64,000 bases of DNA from Pseudoduganella armeniaca. GTDB lineage: Bacteria > Pseudomonadota > Gammaproteobacteria > Burkholderiales > Burkholderiaceae_D. The position numbers and the translations under genes are program-made. This document shows positions 8,732 through 16,897 of the stretch, in pieces. The notes beneath the pieces are model-generated. The model did no database searches. It was not told the DNA's origin and saw only the letters and a program-made list of their open reading frames with translations. How positions within the stretch are numbered: the first letter of the stretch is position 1; every line of letters starts with the position of its first letter. The stretch lies in contig NZ_CP028324.1 of NCBI RefSeq assembly GCF_003028855.1, positions 2,418,001 through 2,482,000 on the forward strand, given 5' to 3'.

Positions 8732-9778
8732 CCGCGTGGGCGTTACATCTTTCGCGGCGTCGATCAATGCCTTCTTGTCGCCGTTCCACTGGGGAAGCTG
8801 GGCGGGCGGGAGCGGCAGGATCTTGTCCAGGTTGGGCAGGCGCAGGTCGGGGTCGTATTCGAGAGCGTCAATCAGGACGCGGTAGCGATCCGAACGCGCC
8901 TTGTCCAGGTGAGGAACCAGCATGTCGGCAAGGTTATCCGGGTGGTCGAATTCGGCCCAAAGATAGACCGCGCAATCTGCACACCCCAGCTTCACACCTT
9001 GGTGCAGTGTTTGCAGCGCCAACGCCCTAGTCGCGGCAGACCGCGGACCGGACCGACTTCCGTCGGGCGACCGTGGCCATGCTTGTAAATAGAAGAGCGA
9101 ATACGCAGCCGGACCGTACCCTTGCGCAAGGGAACATTCGAGCATCTTGGTAGCGACGGGAATATTGGCCCAGAACCCATCCTTCGGACTATCCCATGTC
9201 GCTGATATCTTGTCGCCGAGGTACTCCATCGCATGCGGGCTGCCCATCTCGGCCGCCTTCTGCCAGAACGCGAAGGCGCGGGTAGCGTCCGCCGCCACAC
9301 CGATACCTTCGATGTAGTACGTTCCCATCCTGTCGTAAGCAGCAGGGATGCCGAGCCGCATCGCCTCTTCCACCAGCGCCAGAGCGTCGTCCGGGCCGTG
9401 GGGTGGGTCGCGCTTCTCCAGGTACAAGCTGGCCAGGTTCAGCATGGCTTTCCAGTGGCGCCGCTCCGCTGCGGCGCGCGTCAGCCGGACGATCTTCTTG
9501 TGGTCGCGGTCCTCTTCCCACGTATCGAAACCTTCCAACGCCCGGGCCTGACGGAACCACGCGTCGGCCTGCGCATCAATGGGCGGGACCTTGGTGGCCT
9601 CGATCTCGCAGGTAAAGGCGGGCCGGTGCGGATCGAAGAGGGCGAGTTCTTCGTTGCGTGGCAATGCCTGCTCGGCCTTGTAGTTTCGGTATGGGATCTG
9701 GAATGCCATGTACAGGCAGATGGTGGCGACCGCTGTAAGCGTGCCGTAGGAAAGCTTGCGCAAGATCGGGCTATTCAT
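8711..9778 (-). CDS. Sel1-repeat protein, second copy (T6SS immunity candidate)
   Basis: This 355-residue protein has one N-terminal membrane segment (residues ~7-27) and then Sel1/TPR-like repeats, for example WKAMLNLASLYLEKRDPP, IPAAYDRMGTYYIEGIGVAADA and SPHAMEYLGDKIS. It is closely related over its whole length to the first ~355 residues of the gene at 10155-11783 but lacks that protein's C-terminal ~185 residues. Its last codons come from PAAR-derived DNA. Sel1-repeat proteins next to T6SS phospholipase D effectors are known immunity proteins (the Tli5 type), anchored in the inner membrane and facing the periplasm. By this analogy it protects against the neighbouring effector or a variant of it. 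That role is an inference. Confidence 0.75.
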   Translation of the reverse strand: MNSPILRKLSYGTLTAVATICLYMAFQIPYRNYKAEQALPRNEELALFDPHRPAFTCEIEATKVPPIDAQADAWFRQARALEGFDTWEEDRDHKKIVRLTRAAAERRHWKAMLNLASLYLEKRDPPHGPDDALALVEEAMRLGIPAAYDRMGTYYIEGIGVAADATRAFAFWQKAAEMGSPHAMEYLGDKISATWDSPKDGFWANIPVATKMLECSLAQGYGPAAYSLFYLQAWPRSPDGSRSGPRSAATRALALQTLHQGVKLGCADCAVYLWAEFDHPDNLADMLVPHLDKARSDRYRVLIDALEYDPDLRLPNLDKILPLPPAQLPQWNGDKKALIDAAKDVTPTRPLAVPG

Positions 9779-9886
9779 CGTCAGCCAGATCGGTGGTACC
9801 GGGTTGGCCGCCGAAGGCGGAACGAAACCCGTCCTGGCGTCCGGGGCGAGCCTCGCTCGATTCCGCGTCGTGGAAGTGCCCAGGCA

Positions 9887-10141
9887 TCATAGCGACGAGA
9901 TCAGCTTGGCACCGCAGGCGGTCTTGTCGCCGTCGTATGCGTAAGGACGCCCTTGATGCCGGGCGCCGGCACCGTCGGGCTTGATGGGGAAGCTGCCCTT
10001 GCACTTCGGGCAGGTCGTCATGTCCCCGGCAAGTGCGGCTTCCAGGCCCATCACGACCGTGCCGGACGACACGGAAGTCACGTGTCCGCCATGGTCGGTT
10101 TTGTCGTTCTTGCGGATCACACCGCGTCCCTGGTGCTTCAT
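9887..10141 (-). CDS. PAAR-domain T6SS tip protein
   Basis: The 84-residue protein reads GRGVIRKNDKTDHGGHVTSV near the N terminus, followed by a short beta-rich body with a Cys pair (TTCPKCKGSFPI), Asp-Gly and a late CGAKLI. This is the compact PAAR/DUF4150 fold that caps the VgrG spike and carries effectors. It lies 13 bp downstream of the first Sel1 gene and in the same direction as vgrG and the phospholipase D gene, so all are probably one transcript. The 3' end of this gene is duplicated at 8681-8731. No effector domain is fused to it, so it is a stand-alone tip. Confidence 0.85.
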   Translation of the reverse strand: MKHQGRGVIRKNDKTDHGGHVTSVSSGTVVMGLEAALAGDMTTCPKCKGSFPIKPDGAGARHQGRPYAYDGDKTACGAKLISSL

Positions 10142-10154
10142 GCTGTCTGGCTTC

Positions 10155-11783
10155 CTAGACGTTCGAGGACGTGCCGGCTTCCATCAGGTGCCACGTCAGT
10201 TCGGCGGGATCGAACGGCGGCTCGCCGCCGTGCCATGGATGCGGGAATGGTTGTCCTGCAACCAGCCATGCCTGGCGCCATGGCTGGTTGAGCGCGGCGC
10301 TTGCGGGATGCCCGGACGGCAGCCAGGGCTGCCACACGCCGGTCGCCGGGCAGGGCATGCCTGTGGCGCATGAGAGGCCCAGTTCGGCAGGGAGGATTTC
10401 GCGCGCGATGCCCGCGACGGCGACCGGTGCGACTGTGTCGTGGTCCCGAGGCACCGTGATAAAACGCCGCCACGCCAGGCCAATGATGGGCGCGCCGCCT
10501 GCCACGGCAGGCTCGTACACTCTATCGAATGGCTCGCCTGATTGGTACAGGCTGGGCGCCAGGCTCGCGAGGTGCGTCTGCAATTGCGCCGATCCGCTTG
10601 GTGCCGTCGGCGCCCAGTAGCCCGCGCATGGCGCTGTGCCTGCGGTCGTCGCGTCGTCGCAGGGGCACAGCTCGTAGGCGGCATCGACGTGGGCGCGGCC
10701 GTTTGCCTGCGACGGCGCGCCCGGCTCGGGCTGGGGCCGCTTGAGCGTCACGCCTTTCGCGGCCTCGATCAATGCCTTCTTGTCGCCGTTCCACTGGGGA
10801 AGCTGGGCGGGCGGGAGCGGCAGGATCTTGTCCAAGTTGGGCAGGCGTAGGTCGGGGTTGAAGCGCAGGGCGTCGTCCAATATGTCGTAACGCTCTGACC
10901 GTGCCTTGTCCAAGTGCGGGACCAGCATGTCTGCGAGGTCGTGCGGGCGCTCGAATTCGACAAAGAGGAAGCGGGCACAGTCTGCGCATCCTAGCCTAAT
11001 TCCCTGTTGCAGCGTCTGCAGCGCTAGCGCCTTGGTAGCAGCGGTCCTCGATCCAGACCGGCTGCCGTTCGGCAAACGTGGCCATGCCTGAAGATAGTAC
11101 AGAGTGGATGCAGCCGGGCCGTAGCCTTGGCCGAGAGCGCATCCGAGCATCTTTGTGGCGACAGGGATATTGGCCCAGAACCCGTCCTTTGGACTATCCC
11201 ACGTCGCCGATATTTTGTCGCCGAGATATGCCATTGCATGCGGGCTACCCATCTCCGCAGCCTTCTGCCAGAACGCGAAGGCGCGGGTAGCGTCCGCCGC
11301 CACGCCGACACCCTCCATGTAGTACGTTCCCATCCTGTCGTAGGCGGCAGGGATGCCAAGCCGCATCGCCTCTTCCACCAGCGCCAGGGCGTCGTCCGGG
11401 CCGTGGGGCGGATCGCGCTTTTCTAAGTACAAGCTCGCCAAATTGAGCATCGCTTTCCAGTGGCGTCGCTCCGCCGCGGCGCGCGTCAGCTGGACGATCT
11501 TCTTGTAATCGCGGTCTTCTTCCCACGTGTCCGGGTCTTCCAGCGCGCGTGCCTCGCGGAACCACGCGTCGGCCTGCGCATCGATAGGCGGGACCTTGGT
11601 GGCTTCGATCTCACAGGTGAAGGCGGGCCTGTGCGGATTGAAGAGAGGGAGCTGTTCGTTGCGCGGCAATGCCTGCTCGGCCTTGTAGTGAGTGTATGGC
11701 ACTTTGAATCCCATGAAGAAGCAGACGGCGGCAACCGCTGCAAATACGCCGTAAGCGAGCTTACGCAAATGAGGTGCGTTCAT
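10155..11783 (-). CDS. Sel1-repeat protein with C-terminal extension (T6SS immunity candidate)
   Basis: The 542-residue product begins two bases after the effector stop codon, so translation is probably coupled. It has an N-terminal membrane anchor (residues ~9-27), Sel1-like repeats over residues ~60-300, and an extra C-terminal domain from about residue 356 (CPCDDATTAGTAPCAGYW, then WRRFITVPRDHD and WHGGEPPFDPAELTWHLMEA). The extra domain is missing in the copy at 8711-9778. Position and repeat type match the Tli5-class immunity proteins that bind periplasm-acting phospholipase D effectors. I do not recognise the C-terminal domain; it may be a second immunity module or a lectin-like part. 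Confidence 0.75.
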   Translation of the reverse strand: MNAPHLRKLAYGVFAAVAAVCFFMGFKVPYTHYKAEQALPRNEQLPLFNPHRPAFTCEIEATKVPPIDAQADAWFREARALEDPDTWEEDRDYKKIVQLTRAAAERRHWKAMLNLASLYLEKRDPPHGPDDALALVEEAMRLGIPAAYDRMGTYYMEGVGVAADATRAFAFWQKAAEMGSPHAMAYLGDKISATWDSPKDGFWANIPVATKMLGCALGQGYGPAASTLYYLQAWPRLPNGSRSGSRTAATKALALQTLQQGIRLGCADCARFLFVEFERPHDLADMLVPHLDKARSERYDILDDALRFNPDLRLPNLDKILPLPPAQLPQWNGDKKALIEAAKGVTLKRPQPEPGAPSQANGRAHVDAAYELCPCDDATTAGTAPCAGYWAPTAPSGSAQLQTHLASLAPSLYQSGEPFDRVYEPAVAGGAPIIGLAWRRFITVPRDHDTVAPVAVAGIAREILPAELGLSCATGMPCPATGVWQPWLPSGHPASAALNQPWRQAWLVAGQPFPHPWHGGEPPFDPAELTWHLMEAGTSSNV

Positions 11784-11785
11784 CG

Positions 11786-13809
11786 TCAGCCGAGTCTCAT
11801 TGTGCTGCTGCGGTTGTCCCAGAGCGGCAAGAGGAAACCCATCATGGCCTTTGAGTCGTGCTTTGCCAGCAGATTGTTGGTCATTTGCTCAGTCCAATAT
11901 TTGTATGTCCGCGATATATCGTGGCGCGTTCCAATCATTCCATCAAAGCATCCACCACTAAGCTGGCTAAAGATCCGCCGCCGCAAATCCGTCGCATGCC
12001 TGGCATCGTCCGTCGCAAAATTGATCTCGCTGTCCACGGACATGCTGCGCTGGTTGAGGTTCGCGCTGCCAAAACTGATGAAGGTATCGTCGATCAACAG
12101 CATCTTCGAATGGATATAGATTTCGCGATAGCGCATGCGGCGCTGGCTGATACCGCTCGTCTGCAGCATGGATACGGCAACCTTCAGGCCATACTGTTTT
12201 TCCAGCGCGTCGATGGAAGGTTTGTCGATACTGTTGGCATATTCGACCACTGCCGGTTTCGAGTAAACCGCGCCGGTAGGGCGCCCCATATCGTCGAGCC
12301 TGACCCCGTGTGTTGCTTCTTGTTTTCCTTGTCGATGAGATCGGACTGCCCGGCCATGGTGGATTGCTGGCCAAGTACGGCCAGCGTATCGTAGGTGCGC
12401 GGCACCATTTGCGCTCGTTCCGGCACGGGAATCACGATGAACACGTGCATGAGCGGCATGTCGGCCTTGCCCTTGCCGGCCCTTGCCGCACCGGCCTTCC
12501 ATGCGGCCATGACGTTCTTGCGTGCCCGGATCAGGCGCTCGGACCATTCCTGGTACTGGAAGTACTGGTTCTCGACATAGAGATAGCCCGAGGCCAGCGC
12601 GGCCTGGTCGGTGGCAAGGAAGTACATCTCCTTGATCGTCTTGTCGTTTTCCTGGGGCTGGGTGCGGACGATCTGGACCGAAGAGTGCGTGCCGGGAGCG
12701 ACGCTGCGCTTGAGTGCCGGTGGAACGGCCGGTGTGTCGCCCCCGTCGGACGAGCCAGCACGCGCCCAGGCACGGCGGAAATTCTCGAACACGGCGGCCA
12801 GCGCGCCGCCCGCGTCGATGCGGCAGGCATAGTCGCGGTACGGCTTGAAGGTTGCGAACCCCGCGTCCGGCTTCTGGTTTGCCTCGACCTGGATCGCTTC
12901 ACCCGCTTCACGCACGCCGCCGGTCTCGCGGCGCGGGTCTTCGATGAGATGGGCTTCCGTGTCCCAATACTCCGTTACCGAATTGAGGCCTTTGACATAG
13001 CCGGTCGCATGGGCACCGTCGGCATGATCGTAGTCGATGACGATCGTCTTTTGATGGTGGGTACCGGCCGCCAGCATGCCGGTGCGTTCGACCTCGAACT
13101 TGCCCAGGGTGCCCGGCTGATATTTTTCGCTCGCCAGGCTGGACTCGATGGAATCGGCGTCGCCTGCCCGCGTACGAATTTCGACATGGTCGAATTTGCC
13201 CGCGAAGGCCGCCTTGTACCACTTGTGACAGTATTCCGCTCGCGCCGCCAATCCGATCATCCCCATATGTTCCGGTCCAAACAGACGACGACCTTGCGGT
13301 GTCTCGATCGGATGCTGGACGCCGGATCTCAGATAATAGTCTTCGGTCAATGAACGAGCTCGCTGGGCCGATACGTTGTTGCCATCGCTTAGTCCCGGCG
13401 CCGCGGGCCACGGGTTCGTGTCATGCGAATACCCCGGCATATTCATCGCCGACCCGCTGCCGAGCTTGCTGTACCAGACCAGCATGCGCACCTTGACGCC
13501 GCGCTTGCCGGCGGCAACCAGCAGGTCGCCGTACGTCTCGCCGCGCGGCCACGTCGTGCCGGTGCGCACCAGCTCGATGCCGGGATCGAAGCCCCAGCAG
13601 ATGATATTGATCGAATGCTTCGCGTTGCGGATGCGTTTGGCGATGTCCGCGAAGGCCGTTTCCCCGCATATGAAGAACGTGAGCCCATTGTTGTGGGTAA
13701 CCGGGTGAGATGCCGTACGGTTCTCGAGGAACCACTGGCCAGTACTTCTGGCACGGCGACTGCGTTCGTCGATGTGAACCTTCTCGGCGCGTGGGATCGA
13801 ATCTGGCAT
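11786..13809 (-). pseudogene. Phospholipase D T6SS effector (Tle5-like), one frameshift
   Basis: The protein has two HKD motifs: HQKTIVID in the N-terminal half and HSKMLLIDD followed by FGSANLNQRS near the C terminus. Together they form the phospholipase D active site. The first frame starts at ATG 13809 and runs to NKKQHTG; the second takes over at the CCCC run 12304-12307. One extra base gives HTGVRLDDMGRPTGAV and a protein of about 674 residues. It lies 33 bp after vgrG and directly before a Sel1 immunity candidate, the arrangement of Tle5/PldA-type antibacterial lipases that attack phosphatidylethanolamine in target membranes. No signal peptide is seen, as expected for T6SS cargo. If the frameshift is real the effector is dead. 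Confidence 0.85.
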
Positions 13810-13842
13810 ATGGCCTCTATCGGTGGAACTGTTCAGCTGTTG

Positions 13843-16584
13843 TCAGGAATATTCGCGGCTCGCCGTCGTCCCTGCGAGCGCGCGTGCGCCCGCGTTGGAC
13901 AGACTCTGCTCGCGATGCGCATCGGAACCCGCCGGTTCGAACTGTGGAACGGCCGCCAGGTCGTAGACGTGCCCGTTCGGCAGCTGGACCTGGTAGTTCG
14001 CGGGGCCGGCGCGGTGTTCGACGGCGATCCTGCCCAGGTCGTCCGTGATGCCGTCTTCCACCTTGGCGCCGTCCTTGAGCAGTGTGTAGGGAATGTTGGA
14101 CCATGGCCGTCCGCCCGTGCTGCTGTGCAGCGTAAGCACGAGCTGCATCGGCTCCCGCGCGGTTGGCGCGTCGGCGACCGTGACCTTGTGCTCGGCGCCC
14201 GGATGCGGCATGTTCTTCGGGCCGAGCGTCTCGAGGTTGCCGTGGAACTGAACCGGTTTCGACGTGAACACCTGCACCAGGTCGCTGATTTCGACCATGG
14301 ATGCCGAGCCGTGCAGCCGGATGCCTTTCTTCCCCTTCAGGTCGATCCAGTCGGACTGGCTGATGAGCGAGAGCACCTTGTCGGCAATGATCTCGATCTC
14401 GCCGTCGTGCGCCAGCATCGTGATCTTGCCGGCGGCCGCGACGAGCTTCATGCCCGCCTTGTGCACGAACAGCCGGAAGGTCTCCTTCACGCTGGCAAAG
14501 AAGCTTTCTCCGGCGGCGACCGACAGGTTGCGGCCCGTCGTCAGCGCCGTGTGCTGGTCGCTCGCGATGTGGGTCGACTGCGCCGTCGTCGTCTCGATGC
14601 CGGCCGGGCTGGACAGTACGAGGTGCGGTTCGCCCAGCTCCGGAAATTTCTCGCCGCTGCCGCGTATCGCGTCGTTCTGCGCCTTGAGCGCATCGGCCAC
14701 GTCGTGCTGCTGACCGCTTTCCTGCGCCTTGCCCTGCAGCGCGGCCGAGGCGCTTGCGTCGTGCAGGACATATGCCGTGTTCAAACGCTCCACGGTCTCG
14801 CCCATTTCCTTGATGTGCGACTGTGCCTGCAGGCGAGATTCAGTGGTGACGAGCATGCCCTTGGCGGCACGCGCTACGCCATGCCCGTCCGTACGCAGCT
14901 CCCAGCCTTCTCCCCGTGCGTCGAGCCGGCCCCGGTTGTCATCGATTCGCGTGACGTGCCCGAGCGAGAGCTGGCTATGCAGGTGGTCGCTCTTGAGCTG
15001 TGCCTGGATCTGGCCGCTGGTATCGTCCAGCACCAGGTGGTTGCTGCGGCCGCCTGCGCGGTTACCTCCGCCCGGCACCAGCTCGCGGCTGCGCAGCCCG
15101 CTCAGCGCCTGTTGGGTGGGCACGGTCCAGGGCGGCATGTTGCGCTCGTTGACGACGGCGCCGGTGATGACCGGACGGTCCGGGCACCCATCGAGCCACT
15201 GGACGATCACTTCCGTGCCGACGCGTGGAATCGCCGCCGCGCCGAGCTCGGCGCCTGCCCAGGCACTGGACACCCGGATCCATGCCGAGCTGCGGTCGTC
15301 GTTCTCGCCGACCCTGTCCCAATGGAATTGCACTCGCACCCGGCCATATTTGTCGGTATGAATGTTGTCATCGCCGGCGGCACCAACCACGACAGCCGTC
15401 TGCGGTGCCAGGATCCTGGTCTGCGTGCTGTTGAAGCCACGGCCCGGTCGCCATGGCCAGCTCTTGCGCGTGCACGTCAGCCAGTTGCGATAATGGATCG
15501 TGTCTTCGTCGCTGCGCAGGTAGTTGTTCGTGGCCACGTGGCGCACCGACAGCACCAAAAACTCGTCCTTTGCGGGATCGCCGCTGCCGCTGTAGAAGTC
15601 GTGGTTGAAGTGATCCACGAGCCGGAACCAGCGGCCTGGGGCAACGTGGCGGTTGTTGCCTTCGGCCGCGACAGCCCTGGCTGCCGCTTCGATCTCCTCG
15701 ATCCGGATACGGCTCTGCGCATCGCCGTCGCCGCGACCTTTCAGGCCGTATGCGCCGGTGTACTCGTACGACTCGACGATGGGCACGACTCCCTGCTGGT
15801 TCAGCGTCGGTTGCGTGGCTTGCCGCGGGCGCGGATCCTTGAAATCGAAGGCGCAGAGCGCGACGCTGCTTGAGACGAACCGGCGCTCCGGCGACCAGCT
15901 GTCGAAAGCGTCCTCTTCCTGCGCACCGCCTTCGCCATGGAAGCGGACTTCCACGTCGCCATCGATCGGCGGCGCATACGTGGAATCGCTGCCGATGACC
16001 AGGCGGTGGCCATCCGCCTCGTGCTCGTACCAGTAATACCAGCCCGCTGCTTCCCAGCGTCGGCTCAGGTAATTGAAGTCGGTCTCGTCGAACTGGCATG
16101 CGTCCGTCATGGCCGGATCATCGGCAGTGACCCGCCAGTCCCAGCGCGGATAGACACCGTATTCCTCGAAAATGCTTTCCGTCTGCTGGCGCAGGGTTTT
16201 CCCATGAAAGAGGTAGTTATCCTTGCGAACACTGAGAAACTTCAGCCATGGGCCGAGCCTGGCCTCGTAAAAGGTGATGGAACCGTCCGAATGGCAGCGT
16301 CGAAAGCTGAATACATATCCGGAAAAGTAGCGCAGGCTGCCATCGCCGCGTACCAGTTCGATCGAGAGCAGTTTTCCTTGCATCGCCTTCAAGGGAATGC
16401 TGGCGCTGTCGGATAACAGTTCAACCGTGAAAGCGAAATCCCTGGACAGGCCTTCGCTCGCGTCGAGCTTGTGGACCAGGAATTGCGCCGTCGGCGCGTC
16501 ACCATTCGGGAACGAAAGACGCAGGATGCGGTTCAGTTGCCTGTCGTAACCCAGGTCGGGGAAAGGGCGAGCGAGATTATTCAT
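13843..16584 (-). CDS. vgrG: VgrG/TssI type VI secretion spike protein
   Basis: The 913-residue protein has the usual order: gp27-like N-terminal part (ASEGLSRDFAFTVELLSD near residue 43, FLSVRKDNYLFHGKTL), then the gp5-like OB fold (DKYGRVRVQFHWDR, RVGTEVIVQWLDGCPDRP, GAVVNERNMPPW), then a long beta-helix of DUF2345 type. About 120 residues at the end form an extra domain (PMQLVLTLHSSTGGRPWSNI, then ITDDLGRIAVEH), which resembles transthyretin-like or Ig-like adaptors that dock phospholipase effectors. VgrG trimers tip the Hcp tube and pierce target cells. The effector gene follows directly, so this spike probably carries it. No T6SS core genes are in the window. Confidence 0.95.
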   Translation of the reverse strand: MNNLARPFPDLGYDRQLNRILRLSFPNGDAPTAQFLVHKLDASEGLSRDFAFTVELLSDSASIPLKAMQGKLLSIELVRGDGSLRYFSGYVFSFRRCHSDGSITFYEARLGPWLKFLSVRKDNYLFHGKTLRQQTESIFEEYGVYPRWDWRVTADDPAMTDACQFDETDFNYLSRRWEAAGWYYWYEHEADGHRLVIGSDSTYAPPIDGDVEVRFHGEGGAQEEDAFDSWSPERRFVSSSVALCAFDFKDPRPRQATQPTLNQQGVVPIVESYEYTGAYGLKGRGDGDAQSRIRIEEIEAAARAVAAEGNNRHVAPGRWFRLVDHFNHDFYSGSGDPAKDEFLVLSVRHVATNNYLRSDEDTIHYRNWLTCTRKSWPWRPGRGFNSTQTRILAPQTAVVVGAAGDDNIHTDKYGRVRVQFHWDRVGENDDRSSAWIRVSSAWAGAELGAAAIPRVGTEVIVQWLDGCPDRPVITGAVVNERNMPPWTVPTQQALSGLRSRELVPGGGNRAGGRSNHLVLDDTSGQIQAQLKSDHLHSQLSLGHVTRIDDNRGRLDARGEGWELRTDGHGVARAAKGMLVTTESRLQAQSHIKEMGETVERLNTAYVLHDASASAALQGKAQESGQQHDVADALKAQNDAIRGSGEKFPELGEPHLVLSSPAGIETTTAQSTHIASDQHTALTTGRNLSVAAGESFFASVKETFRLFVHKAGMKLVAAAGKITMLAHDGEIEIIADKVLSLISQSDWIDLKGKKGIRLHGSASMVEISDLVQVFTSKPVQFHGNLETLGPKNMPHPGAEHKVTVADAPTAREPMQLVLTLHSSTGGRPWSNIPYTLLKDGAKVEDGITDDLGRIAVEHRAGPANYQVQLPNGHVYDLAAVPQFEPAGSDAHREQSLSNAGARALAGTTASREYS

Positions 16585-16897
16585 TCGTGGCGCTGGATGG
16601 TCCGATGAGTGATCCAGGACGGATCGCTTACGGAGTGTTGCTGGTTGGTAATAAATGCCGCACGTGTGTTGAGACGATAAGCCAACCGTTGACGATGATA
16701 TTGAGAGGCGTCAGTCCGGCTACGCCTTCGCCTGGCGCGGCTGCAAGCCGGGCTTGAGGGAGGGATCAGCCCACGGGTGACCACTTTTGCCGGTTCGACA
16801 AGCAGGGGCCTCGACTTGCCGCCGCCACCATGCATCTCTACACTGCAACCGAGCCGTGCGCGCCCGCTCTGCGACCTTGCAACCACTAACCGAATCC
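16585..16897. other. Intergenic region between vgrG and the antiporter gene
   Basis: The two flanking genes diverge from this 313-bp stretch, so it should hold both promoters. I see no gene, no palindrome and no clear -35/-10 pair in it. Confidence 0.5.
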
